A DNA stretch of 64,000 bases, from the NCBI GenBank assembly GCA_038211295.1, contig JBBQVS010000004.1, positions 1 to 64,000 of the forward strand, written 5' to 3'. The notes beneath the pieces are model-generated. The model saw only the letters and a program-made list of their open reading frames with translations. It searched no databases and was not told where the DNA came from. Position numbers and translations under genes: made by a program. The DNA is from JBBQVS01 sp038211295. Lineage in GTDB: Bacteria; Chloroflexota; Ktedonobacteria; Ktedonobacterales; Ktedonobacteraceae. Each line of letters opens with the position of its first letter. Position 1 is the first letter of the stretch. Below, in pieces: positions 51,473-59,885 of the stretch.

Positions 51473-52345
51473 ATGCAGGAACAACAATTTGTTGTTGATC
51501 TTCTCACAACACTACAGAAGGAACGCTTTAGCTTGCCTGCCTGGGGCCGTTTTCTCGTTCGTTCGTGGCACATGGCGAAGAAAACCGCCACCGCTAACTC
51601 TACGCTCACGCACTCCTGGCAACAAGTAACGACACTCATGATTATGCTTATGGCAGGCATTTGTTGCACCGCGAGCGTTTTTGAAGGCCCTATCACACTG
51701 CTTCGTTTGCTCCCTGGTTTTATCTGCTGTGTGGTATGGCAGCAGAGTGATCTTTTCTGGCATCTTGGGTTGCACCGTCGAACCGATACGGGCGAGCTTT
51801 TGCCAACAATAGGACTTGCGAATACGCTTACAGGATTACGTGGTCTAGGCGCGGCATTTCTGCTAGGCAGACTCGTTGGTGGAGTAAGCACTCCAGTATG
51901 GCTAGCCCTACTCGTGTTTGTGGTCGGAGTGCTAACAGACATTCTGGACGGGTGGGTAGCGCGTAGTACGAAGACGCAGAGCAAACTTGGTCAAATCATC
52001 GATGGAGAAGCCGACTTTTGCCTGTACCTTGCGCTGAGCATAATTCTTGTACAGAATGCTATTCTTCCTCTCTGGTTGGCACTTATTCTAGTGGCACGCT
52101 TTTTTGTACCACTGCTCGCGGCACTTATAAGTTATTTTCTCTTCGCTACTCCCGTTCGCTTTGGCTCGACACTCTGGGGAAAAGGCGCGGGCGTGGCGCA
52201 ATGTTTGTATTTTTTCGTGTTGCTGGCACCCGCGCAACTCGCACGTATAACGCAGATTGTAAACATGCCGTTTCTTATATTGACGATTGTACTCACGCTT
52301 GTCGCGCCTCTTGCTCAACTCGCAAAACACAGCGATAGGCATTGA
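51473..52345 (+). CDS. CDP-alcohol phosphatidyltransferase family protein
   Basis: 290 aa membrane protein. The catalytic signature is present in full: TDILDGWVARSTKTQSKLGQIIDGEADF, that is D-x2-D-G-x2-A-R-x8-G-x3-D-x3-D. It transfers the phosphatidyl group of CDP-diacylglycerol to an alcohol (glycerol phosphate, inositol or serine); the acceptor cannot be read from this. The N-terminal 90 residues are longer than usual. It lies between hutI and hutH, starting 25 bases after hutI. Confidence 0.88.
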   Translation: MQEQQFVVDLLTTLQKERFSLPAWGRFLVRSWHMAKKTATANSTLTHSWQQVTTLMIMLMAGICCTASVFEGPITLLRLLPGFICCVVWQQSDLFWHLGLHRRTDTGELLPTIGLANTLTGLRGLGAAFLLGRLVGGVSTPVWLALLVFVVGVLTDILDGWVARSTKTQSKLGQIIDGEADFCLYLALSIILVQNAILPLWLALILVARFFVPLLAALISYFLFATPVRFGSTLWGKGAGVAQCLYFFVLLAPAQLARITQIVNMPFLILTIVLTLVAPLAQLAKHSDRH

Positions 52346-52354
52346 GCCTTCCAA

Positions 52355-52370
52355 TGTTTCACATGAAACA
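52355..52370. other. parS site 2
   Basis: TGTTTCACATGAAACA: one change (CG to CA at the centre) from the parS consensus. Confidence 0.8.
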
Positions 52371-52394
52371 TTCATGGTTTCTTTGGCATTTCGA

Positions 52395-52410
52395 TGTTTC
52401 ACATGAAACA
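52395..52410. other. parS site 3
   Basis: TGTTTCACATGAAACA, identical to site 2 and 40 bases from it. Confidence 0.8.
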
Positions 52411-52491
52411 TCGAAAGATGTTGCGTACACCGTCTCTGTGTTAAGGATGTGTTAGTATATGGGCAATGATGGTCAGAAAGGAGTCTTCACG

Positions 52492-54018
52492 ATGAAGGCT
52501 ATGTTTTCACAAAATACGATACTTAATGGTCAAGAGCTTACAAGCGGTGACGTTCTCGCGGTTGCACGGCACTACGCACCCGTAACACTTGGATCAGAGG
52601 CCGTTCAACTTATACAAACGGCACGCGCTGTTATCGAGACAATCGCGGGGCAAGGAAAGAAAGTCTACGGAGTGACAACGGGTTTTGGACACTTGAGTAG
52701 TGTACGCATTCCACAGGAGCAACTAGTAGACCTGCAACACAATCTGCTACGTAGTCACGCGGCGGGTGTGGGTGCGCCACTGCAAGAAGAGATCACGCGA
52801 GCGATGATGCTGCTACTAGCCGCGAGTCTTGCGCGTGGTCACTCTGGTGTACGCGTCGAGGTCGTACAGTTACTGCTCGCGCTCCTCAACGCACGCGTCT
52901 ATCCGTACATTCCCTCGCGCGGCTCTGTAGGGGCAAGCGGTGATCTTGCTCCACTGGCACACCTCGGCCTCCTGCTGGTTGGCGAAGGGGAAGCTTTTAT
53001 GGATGGTCGGCGCACCTCGGGGGCAAAGATATTGCAGCAAATGGGGCTAGCTCCTTTACGTTTGCAGGCCAAAGAGGGGCTTGCGCTTATCAATGGCACG
53101 CATCTTATGGAAGCAATCGCAATCCTGGCACTTGAGGATGCGCGTAGTCTTGTAGAGACGGCTGAGGTCGCGTGCGCTATGAGTATTGAGGCATTGCTGG
53201 GTAGCCATGTTCCGCTCGACGCCCGTATTCATGAGCGGCGCGGACAGGTCGGGCAACAGGTCAGCGCGGCCCATTTACGCACGCTGGTACGTGAAAGCGA
53301 GATATGTGAGAGTCATCGCGACTGTCCGCGAGTGCAAGACCCGTACACGTTGCGTTGCGCCCCGCAGGTTTTCGGTGCCATTCGTGACGCGCTTGAATAT
53401 TGTAAAAACATATTCGAGCGTGAGTTGGGAGCGGTCACAGATAATCCACTGGTGTTTCCAGAGGAGAACGATGTGCTTAGTGGCGGGAATTTTCACGGGC
53501 AACCGCTAGCTCTAGCCCTCGATATGATGGCGATTGCGCTCGCGCAACTAGCAAGTTTTTCTGAGCGGCGCATCTACGACATGATGGGGCCACGCGAGTG
53601 GGATAAGGGTGGCGCACCTCTTTTCCTCACTCCAAATCCTGGCCTCAACTCTGGTCTGATGATTACGCAGTACACGGCGGCGGCCCTCGTCAATGAGATA
53701 AAAATATTGGCACATCCTGCCAGCATTGACTCTATTCCAACCTCAGCGGGTATGGAAGATTTTGTCAGCATGGGCGTGACGAGTGCCCACAAACTCTTGC
53801 AGGTGCTTGAGCAGGCACAACAGGTTGTAGCGATTGAGCTACTTTGCGCGGCTCAGATGCTAGAGTTTCGCAAGCCGCTCCGTCCTGGCATCGGCGTACA
53901 TAATGCATACACGCATGTACGCACACTGGTTACACCGCTACAGGAGGATCGCGTTCTCTCTACCGATATGGCAACGCTCGCGCAAGCGGTTAAAGATGGC
54001 GTTTTTGTCGATGCCTGA
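52492..54018 (+). CDS. hutH: Histidine ammonia-lyase
   Basis: 508 aa from ATG 52492, which has AAAGGAG eight bases upstream. The Ala-Ser-Gly triad that forms the MIO cofactor is in GASGDLAPLAHLGLLLVGEG (148-150). VTTGFGHLSS near the N-terminus and NPLVFPEENDVLSGGNFHGQPLALALD downstream are typical. It removes ammonia from histidine to form urocanate, the first step of the pathway. Start and end are flanked by parS sites. Confidence 0.95.
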   Translation: MKAMFSQNTILNGQELTSGDVLAVARHYAPVTLGSEAVQLIQTARAVIETIAGQGKKVYGVTTGFGHLSSVRIPQEQLVDLQHNLLRSHAAGVGAPLQEEITRAMMLLLAASLARGHSGVRVEVVQLLLALLNARVYPYIPSRGSVGASGDLAPLAHLGLLLVGEGEAFMDGRRTSGAKILQQMGLAPLRLQAKEGLALINGTHLMEAIAILALEDARSLVETAEVACAMSIEALLGSHVPLDARIHERRGQVGQQVSAAHLRTLVRESEICESHRDCPRVQDPYTLRCAPQVFGAIRDALEYCKNIFERELGAVTDNPLVFPEENDVLSGGNFHGQPLALALDMMAIALAQLASFSERRIYDMMGPREWDKGGAPLFLTPNPGLNSGLMITQYTAAALVNEIKILAHPASIDSIPTSAGMEDFVSMGVTSAHKLLQVLEQAQQVVAIELLCAAQMLEFRKPLRPGIGVHNAYTHVRTLVTPLQEDRVLSTDMATLAQAVKDGVFVDA

Positions 54019-54024
54019 TAGCAA

Positions 54025-54040
54025 TGTTTCACATGAAACA
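54025..54040. other. parS site 4
   Basis: TGTTTCACATGAAACA, immediately after the hutH stop; flanked by an inverted ATAGCAA/TTGCTAT, so it also forms an extended hairpin. Confidence 0.8.
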
Positions 54041-54059
54041 TTGCTATCAGTTGTTTCTA

Positions 54060-54075
54060 TGTTTCATGTGAAACA
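54060..54075. other. parS site 5
   Basis: TGTTTCATGTGAAACA, the reverse complement of sites 2-4. It abuts the stop codon of the SDR gene on the minus strand. Confidence 0.8.
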
Positions 54076-54822
54076 TTAGCGCATCACCTGACCTCCATTT
54101 ACGGGGATAACTTGTCCAGTGATATAGGTGGCAGCGGGCGATGCGAGGAAAAGCGCGATATTCAGCACGTCCTGCGCGGTTCCCCAGCGTTGCATCGGTA
54201 CGTCGCGCACAAGCTTTTGCTGAGTGGCTGGCGAAAGCTGGCGCGACCACTCGTTCTCGATCCACCCTGCTGCTATACAATTGACACGGATACGGGGCGC
54301 GAACTCAAGCGCGAGGCAACGCGTTAGGGAGAGAATCGCGCCCTTGCTCATCGCATACAATTGGCTCGTGAGACCTATGCCACCAGAGAGCGCACCATCC
54401 CAACCGAGCATAAGCATACACCCATTGTCATGCATAAACGTTTCGGCAAGGCGCGAACATTGCCACGCGCCGCGCACATCGACTGCCATCATGCGCTCGA
54501 ACTGTTCGAGTGCGCTCATACCTTGTGTCTCTTTTGTATTTGCACTCACACCGGCGTTATTTATCCATATGTCAAATCCTCCCAGTATGCTATGGGCTGC
54601 GCCAACGAACCGAGTCACCTGTTCAGGTTCGCCCAAATTGGCCTGTAACATTGTTGCTTTTCCTCCATACGCGGTTATCTCAGCGACGACCTCCTCGGCA
54701 CCTTGTTGCGAGTGGGCATAATGAACAAGCACCGTCGCCCCCTGTTCCGCGAAGCCAAGCGCGAGAGTACGTCCGATACCGCGTCCCGCGCCTGTTATAA
54801 CAACCGTCTTATTCTTGAACAT
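54076..54822 (-). CDS. Short-chain dehydrogenase/reductase (FabG-like)
   Basis: 248 aa from ATG 54822 (AAAGGAG five bases upstream). Rossmann motif TGAGRGIGRTLAL (about 10-22), WINNAGV (about 86-92), and the catalytic YAMSK (Tyr-x3-Lys), with a Ser-like position in WDGALSGG. The sequence ends in VNGGQVMR as in FabG-like reductases. Substrate unknown; a 3-oxoacyl-ACP reductase role is possible but unproven. Convergent with hutH. Confidence 0.9.
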   Translation of the reverse strand: MFKNKTVVITGAGRGIGRTLALGFAEQGATVLVHYAHSQQGAEEVVAEITAYGGKATMLQANLGEPEQVTRFVGAAHSILGGFDIWINNAGVSANTKETQGMSALEQFERMMAVDVRGAWQCSRLAETFMHDNGCMLMLGWDGALSGGIGLTSQLYAMSKGAILSLTRCLALEFAPRIRVNCIAAGWIENEWSRQLSPATQQKLVRDVPMQRWGTAQDVLNIALFLASPAATYITGQVIPVNGGQVMR

Positions 54823-54840
54823 AGCAGCTCCTTTTGAAAA

Positions 54841-54856
54841 TGTTTCACGTGAAACG
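54841..54856. other. parS site 6
   Basis: TGTTTCACGTGAAACG, one mismatch at the last base from the consensus. It lies in the region between the divergent SDR and aminotransferase genes. Confidence 0.8.
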
Positions 54857-54980
54857 TTGCGAGAGAAATATTGTCGCGGCCCTCTCAATGTGCTACACTG
54901 GCAAAGGCGACGGTTTCAACGATGTGCTGTCGTTGAGTGAGCTTACGCCATGACGCGCGTATACGAAGGGAGCATACACG

Positions 54981-56426
54981 GTGATTACCCATGAGGACTC
55001 TTTACCCTCTTCCCCCTCTACCTCTGCTGAATATCATACGCTACTGCAACAGTTACGGCACACTATTCTGGTTCGCTATCGTCCCCATCTTCTTGAAGGC
55101 CCTGGCCCAATTCGTGTAATGGCCCGCATGGTTGCCGAACTTGAGGCGGTATGTCGTGAGCAGCATATTCCAGAAAGCATCATGCAGGCAGAAATTGTCA
55201 ATCGAACAATAGGGGATATCAATTTACGCCTAATCACAGAGTGCGAGGGCGAGGCGGGCGGCACTGGTGATTATCGTTTGCTCGCGGACGAACTGGGAGT
55301 CGCGCTTCCCAATGAACAGGTAAACGGCGACACTGTGACTGGTGCGACCTATCTCTGGCTCCGTGAGCAGATGATGGAATGCGAGCGTTTGTTGTTGAGT
55401 AGGCAGGTTGACCCCCGTATGTATGATATCTATGGTGTGGGCAACGCACTCTTGCGTGAACGGCTCGCGCAAGAGATGCAACAATGGGGCTTGCCGATTG
55501 GCAAAGAGCATGTGGCGGCAAGTCTCGGCGCGATGGATGGCATCGATAAGGTACTACGTGGTCTGCATATGCTCCGCAAGGACGCGACTACTGCCGAAGT
55601 TGGGATACTTTTTCCCACGCCTGGTTTTGGTGTCCCCGAATGGCAGGCTCGCTCGTATGGCTACCGTCTTCACCACTTCGCAACATCGCGGGAAAACAAT
55701 TTCAAACTCACGGCGTCCCAGCTTGACACACTGCTGCATCAGCAACGAGATATTTTTGTGTTTTACCTTACGCTGACAAACAACCCTACCGCGTTCGCAT
55801 ACACGGTGGATGAACTGAACGCGCTACACGCTGTTTTAGCAAGTCATAGAGAGATGGGTCACGAGGTCTACATACTCGCGGATCTCGCGTATATTGGCAC
55901 GGGCAATCCTGCTGCTGATCGCGCACGCATGGCGACATTTATACCGTTGGAAGTTTCGCGCCATACCATCTTTGTCAGCAGTTTCTCGAAGACACACAGT
56001 CTGACAGGCGAACGTTTTGGATGGGTGACGATGGGCGACCCCGCGCTTATGCCGCTTCTCGCTCCTTGTTGGACAAACACAATGGCGTCGTTGCCGGGAG
56101 AGTGGCAGTTGCGTTTCATGGCATACCTACGTTTGTTCGACACACGGCCCTGGCTCGCCGAAAAACTGCGGGCGTTTTATCGGTTGCGCCGCCACCGTTT
56201 TATCGAGCAGTTACGCCGTATCGATACGGCACAGCACCTCTTTAAAAATATCTATCTCGACGACGACGCCACCGTCTATAACTGGAGTCAGCTACAAACA
56301 GGTGAGGACGCATTCTCGCTCTTTGAAAAGACCGGCATCGCAGGTGTTCCGGGTTCCGGCTTTGGCTATAGCGACGAGTACATTCGTTTCTCGATTGGCG
56401 TCATTCCTATCCCACAACCTTGCTAG
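54981..56426 (+). CDS. Class I/II aminotransferase with N-terminal extension
   Basis: 481 aa from GTG 54981 (AAGGGAG upstream). Fold type I PLP enzyme: FVSSFSKTHSLTGERFGWVTMGDP carries the Schiff-base Lys (about 340), VFYLTLTNNPTAFAYTVDEL the Asn of the NPT region, and ILADLAYIGTG the Asp/Tyr pair. The first 100 residues are an extra domain (Leu/Arg-rich, unrelated to known families), longer than ordinary members. Transamination partners unknown. Confidence 0.85.
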   Translation: MITHEDSLPSSPSTSAEYHTLLQQLRHTILVRYRPHLLEGPGPIRVMARMVAELEAVCREQHIPESIMQAEIVNRTIGDINLRLITECEGEAGGTGDYRLLADELGVALPNEQVNGDTVTGATYLWLREQMMECERLLLSRQVDPRMYDIYGVGNALLRERLAQEMQQWGLPIGKEHVAASLGAMDGIDKVLRGLHMLRKDATTAEVGILFPTPGFGVPEWQARSYGYRLHHFATSRENNFKLTASQLDTLLHQQRDIFVFYLTLTNNPTAFAYTVDELNALHAVLASHREMGHEVYILADLAYIGTGNPAADRARMATFIPLEVSRHTIFVSSFSKTHSLTGERFGWVTMGDPALMPLLAPCWTNTMASLPGEWQLRFMAYLRLFDTRPWLAEKLRAFYRLRRHRFIEQLRRIDTAQHLFKNIYLDDDATVYNWSQLQTGEDAFSLFEKTGIAGVPGSGFGYSDEYIRFSIGVIPIPQPC

Positions 56427-56481
56427 TTGCGTGACCACATGATACGCTTAGGGTGTCTTCGACAAGATGCTCTGACGGGAA

Positions 56482-56497
56482 TGTTTCATGTGAAACA
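56482..56497. other. parS site 7
   Basis: TGTTTCATGTGAAACA, between the aminotransferase gene and gapA. Confidence 0.8.
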
Positions 56498-56529
56498 TTG
56501 TTGTTCAGGGTCATGAGATACATCATCAA

Positions 56530-56545
56530 TGTTTCATGTGAAACA
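56530..56545. other. parS site 8
   Basis: TGTTTCATGTGAAACA, 42 bases before the gapA start. Confidence 0.8.
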
Positions 56546-56586
56546 TTCGGTAGTGCGGTTCAACACAATAGGATAGGAGCAATCAT

Positions 56587-57600
56587 ATGACCATTCGTGT
56601 AGGCATCAATGGCTTTGGCCGTATCGGACGACAGTCGATGAAGGCAATTCTTGAACGTCATCCGAACGATATCGAGGTTGTCGCCATCAACGATTTGACC
56701 GACACACAGACAAACGCGCACCTACTCAAGTACGACTCGACCTATGGGCGTTTCCCTGGAGAGGTCGAGGCGACGCCAGAGGCGTTAGTTGTCAATGGAC
56801 ACAAGATCAAAGTTATTTCGCAGCGCGACCCCGCGCAAATTCCCTGGGGCGACCTCGGTGTACAACTCGTGATCGAGTCCACTGGCTTTTTCACCGATGC
56901 CGATAAAGCGGCGGCACATCTACGCGGCGGCGCGAAGAAGGTTATCATCTCAGCACCCGCGAAGGGAGAAGATATCACCATTGTACTTGGTGTGAACGAG
57001 AATACCTATGATGCCACCAAACACAATATTATTTCTAACGCGTCCTGTACCACTAACTGTCTCGCTCCCACAGCGAAGATACTGAACGATACGTTCGGCA
57101 TCGAGCATGGCCTGATGAATACCATCCACTCGTATACCAACGATCAGCGCATTCTCGATCAGGTACACAAAGACCTGCGCCGCGCTCGTACCGCCGGCGC
57201 GAACATCATTCCGACATCGACGGGAGCCGCACGTGCACTCGCGTTGGTCATTCCAGAACTTAAAGGCCGCTTCGATGGTATGTCCTTACGTGTACCAACC
57301 GTTACCGTTTCGGTGGTTGACTTTGTAGCGACGGTTCGTAAAGAAGCAACACGCGACAGCATCAACGCCGCGTTCAAGGAAGCGGCGGACGGCCCACTCA
57401 AGGGCATCCTCGCTATCAATGAGGAGCCACTGGTCTCGACGGATTATCGCGGCGACTCCCATTCGGCGATTGTTGACGGGCTTTCGACAATGGTACTTGG
57501 CAACAACATGGTCAAAGTCATTGCCTGGTACGACAATGAGTGGGGCTATTCCAGTCGTGTCGCTGACCTCGCGCACTTCATCGGGCAAAAAGGTTTCTAA
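56587..57600 (+). CDS. gapA: Glyceraldehyde-3-phosphate dehydrogenase, type I
   Basis: 337 aa. NAD-binding GINGFGRIGRQ (7-17) with Asp36, catalytic Cys154 in SNASCTTNCLAP, and the C-terminal WYDNEWGYSSRVADL. It oxidises glyceraldehyde 3-phosphate in glycolysis. TAGGAG lies six bases before the ATG. First gene of a gap-pgk-tpi operon, a common glycolytic arrangement; it starts after two parS sites. Confidence 0.97.
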   Translation: MTIRVGINGFGRIGRQSMKAILERHPNDIEVVAINDLTDTQTNAHLLKYDSTYGRFPGEVEATPEALVVNGHKIKVISQRDPAQIPWGDLGVQLVIESTGFFTDADKAAAHLRGGAKKVIISAPAKGEDITIVLGVNENTYDATKHNIISNASCTTNCLAPTAKILNDTFGIEHGLMNTIHSYTNDQRILDQVHKDLRRARTAGANIIPTSTGAARALALVIPELKGRFDGMSLRVPTVTVSVVDFVATVRKEATRDSINAAFKEAADGPLKGILAINEEPLVSTDYRGDSHSAIVDGLSTMVLGNNMVKVIAWYDNEWGYSSRVADLAHFIGQKGF

Positions 57601-57602
57601 TA

Positions 57603-58802
57603 ATGAATAAAAAGACACTGCGCGATATCGACATTGCGGATAAACGCGCCCTTGTGCGGGTTGACTTCAATGTTCCTCTGGACGCGAATGGACACATCAC
57701 CGATGATACGCGTATCGTCGCAGCTCTTCCCACCATCAATGCATTGCTTGATGGTGGGGCCTCAGTTGTGCTTATGTCACATCTGGGGCGACCTGATGGG
57801 CAGGTCGTGGAGAAGTTGCGAATGAAGCCGATTGCGCTTCGTCTGGGCGAACTCTTGCATAAGCCAGTGCAAACGGCAAACGAGAGCATTGGGCCAGAGG
57901 TCGAGGCACAGGCACGCGCCCTACAAGCGGGAGAAGTGTTGTTACTGGAAAATTTGCGCTTCCACAAGGAAGAGGAAAAAAACGACTCAGCATTTGCACA
58001 GCAACTTGCACAACTAGGCAATATCTACGTAAACGATGCCTTCGGTACAGCACACCGCGCCCACGCCTCGACGGAGGGAGTCGCGCACATTCTCCCCGGC
58101 GTCGCGGGCTTTTTGATGGAGAAAGAGCTAAACTTTCTCGGCTCGGCACTCGAAAATCCCAAACGGCCCTTCGCTGCGATCATTGGTGGCGCGAAGGTCT
58201 CCGATAAAATCGCGGTACTTGAACGCTTAATAGAGCTTGCCGATGTGCTGCTCATTGGCGGAGGTATGGCAAACACGTTTCTCGCCGCCGAGAACTACGA
58301 GATTGGCGAGTCGTTATTCGAGGAGAGCAAGCTGGATATCGCGCGTTCGCTCATCTCCAAAGCTCACCAGCGCGGCATCAAACTGCACCTGCCTTCAGAT
58401 GTCGTAATCGCTGATCGCTTCGCCGCGGACGCGACACACAAGGTCGTGACGTGCTATCAGGTGCCGCCGCAGGGATGGCGCATACTCGATATAGGCCCAG
58501 CGACCATCGCGAACTTTCGGGCTACCCTGGCGGATGCCAATACCGTTATATGGAATGGTACGCTGGGTGTCGCGGAAATGCCAGCGTTCGCGGAAGGCAC
58601 GAATAGCATGATTCAAATACTTGTGGAGCGTACACAAGAGGGAGCGATTACGATTATCGGCGGTGGCGACTCTGCGGCGGCGGTTGAACATGCGGGCGCG
58701 GCGGACAAGATGACGCACGTCTCGACTGGTGGCGGCGCATCACTTGAGTTTCTCGAAGGGCGTGTCTTGCCGGGAGTCGCGGCACTACAAGACAAAGCAT
58801 AG
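57603..58802 (+). CDS. pgk: Phosphoglycerate kinase
   Basis: 399 aa, two-domain enzyme. N-terminal RVDFNVPLD and LMSHLGRPDG bind the substrate; FRFHKEEEKND-like LLENLRFHKEEEKND; C-terminal TIIGGGDSAAAVEHAG and HVSTGGGASLEFLEG bind the nucleotide. The start lies two bases after the gapA stop, so the two are translationally coupled. Makes ATP from 1,3-bisphosphoglycerate. Confidence 0.97.
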   Translation: MNKKTLRDIDIADKRALVRVDFNVPLDANGHITDDTRIVAALPTINALLDGGASVVLMSHLGRPDGQVVEKLRMKPIALRLGELLHKPVQTANESIGPEVEAQARALQAGEVLLLENLRFHKEEEKNDSAFAQQLAQLGNIYVNDAFGTAHRAHASTEGVAHILPGVAGFLMEKELNFLGSALENPKRPFAAIIGGAKVSDKIAVLERLIELADVLLIGGGMANTFLAAENYEIGESLFEESKLDIARSLISKAHQRGIKLHLPSDVVIADRFAADATHKVVTCYQVPPQGWRILDIGPATIANFRATLADANTVIWNGTLGVAEMPAFAEGTNSMIQILVERTQEGAITIIGGGDSAAAVEHAGAADKMTHVSTGGGASLEFLEGRVLPGVAALQDKA

Positions 58803-58832
58803 TGTGCAGTTGTTGTTAAGGAGGACTTAAAC

Positions 58833-59729
58833 ATGTACGACGACTTCAACCTGGATAGGATACGTCCCGCAGTTATCGTGAGTAATTGGAAGATGAACCT
58901 CGGCCCAACGGAGGCCAAAAACTTCTTGAAGGAACACTTGCCGGAATTGAGTAAGATACTCTATAGTAGTAATACCGATGTTATACGTTGCATTCTCTGC
59001 CCGCCAACAATCTCACTTGCGGCGGTACGCGAGGTTCTCGATGCGCTACCAACGTCGCTCCAGGAGTATATAGGGTTGGGCGCACAGAATATGCACTTCG
59101 AGAACAAGGGAGCGTTCACGGGCGAGGTTTCGCCATCGATGGTGCGAGAACTGTGTGGTTCAGTGATTCTTGGTCATTCGGAACGCCGCCAATACTTTGG
59201 CGAAACCAATTACATGGTCAATAAGAAGGTGCAGGCCGCGCTCGCCGCCGGATTGCAACCAATCGTTTGTGTTGGCGAGAATCAAGAGCAGCATGACGCG
59301 GGTGACGAGACTATATTTCGGGTTATTGAAGAGCAAGTATCGGGATGCCTTCGTAACCTTTCAATAGACCAACTGCCGAACATCATGGTCGCATATGAAC
59401 CGCTCTGGGCAATTGGTACAGGCAGGGCAGCGACGGTGGACGACGCATCGAAGGCTATTACCTATGTACGCGCTCTTTTGATAGAGATGTATGAGCCGTT
59501 TGCCAGCGATAGCGTCAACCTCTTGTACGGAGGAAGCGTCACCTCTGAAAACATCTGCGACTTTATAGCGTATCCCGATATCGACGGTGCGCTCGTCGGT
59601 GGCGCAAGCATCAAAAGCGACTTTGTGGACATGGTGCGAAACGTTGTGGCATATGACAAAGAGCATCATAAAGTTATATCGGTTTATGACGAAAACGGGA
59701 ACGACATGGGGCGTGACCAAAAATACTGA
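58833..59729 (+). CDS. tpiA: Triosephosphate isomerase
   Basis: 298 aa, longer than the usual 250. Active residues: Lys in VSNWKMN, His in VILGHSERR, Glu in VAYEPLWAIGTG. The body is the standard TIM barrel with LLYGGSVTSENI and DGALVGGASI. A C-terminal extension of about 40 residues (VAYDKEHHKVISVYDENGNDMGRDQKY) follows the last helix, and an N-terminal Asp/Arg-rich tag precedes. The last gene of the glycolytic operon, with AAGGAGG upstream. Confidence 0.96.
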   Translation: MYDDFNLDRIRPAVIVSNWKMNLGPTEAKNFLKEHLPELSKILYSSNTDVIRCILCPPTISLAAVREVLDALPTSLQEYIGLGAQNMHFENKGAFTGEVSPSMVRELCGSVILGHSERRQYFGETNYMVNKKVQAALAAGLQPIVCVGENQEQHDAGDETIFRVIEEQVSGCLRNLSIDQLPNIMVAYEPLWAIGTGRAATVDDASKAITYVRALLIEMYEPFASDSVNLLYGGSVTSENICDFIAYPDIDGALVGGASIKSDFVDMVRNVVAYDKEHHKVISVYDENGNDMGRDQKY

Positions 59730-59746
59730 TGCTAGGGGGCATAGCG

Positions 59747-59850
59747 CACGAGTGGGGTGGAGGCATGGCGCGGGCAAGCCCACGAGTGGGGTGGAGGCAT
59801 GGCGCGGGCAAGCCGCGCCACTACTATACTACGCGCGGAGCCACTCGCCG
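59747..59850. repeat. REP-like element, copy 4, preceded by 34-bp tandem repeat
   Basis: A 34-base unit beginning CACGAGTGGGGTGGAGGC occurs at 59747-59780 and 59781-59814. The second copy leads into GGCGCGG-GCAAG-CCGCGCC, ACTACTATA and then CGCGCGGAGCCACTCG. Same layout as copies 1-3. Confidence 0.75.
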
Positions 59851-59885
59851 AGCCATTTCATGAGTGCGTTAAACGCAATGGATAC

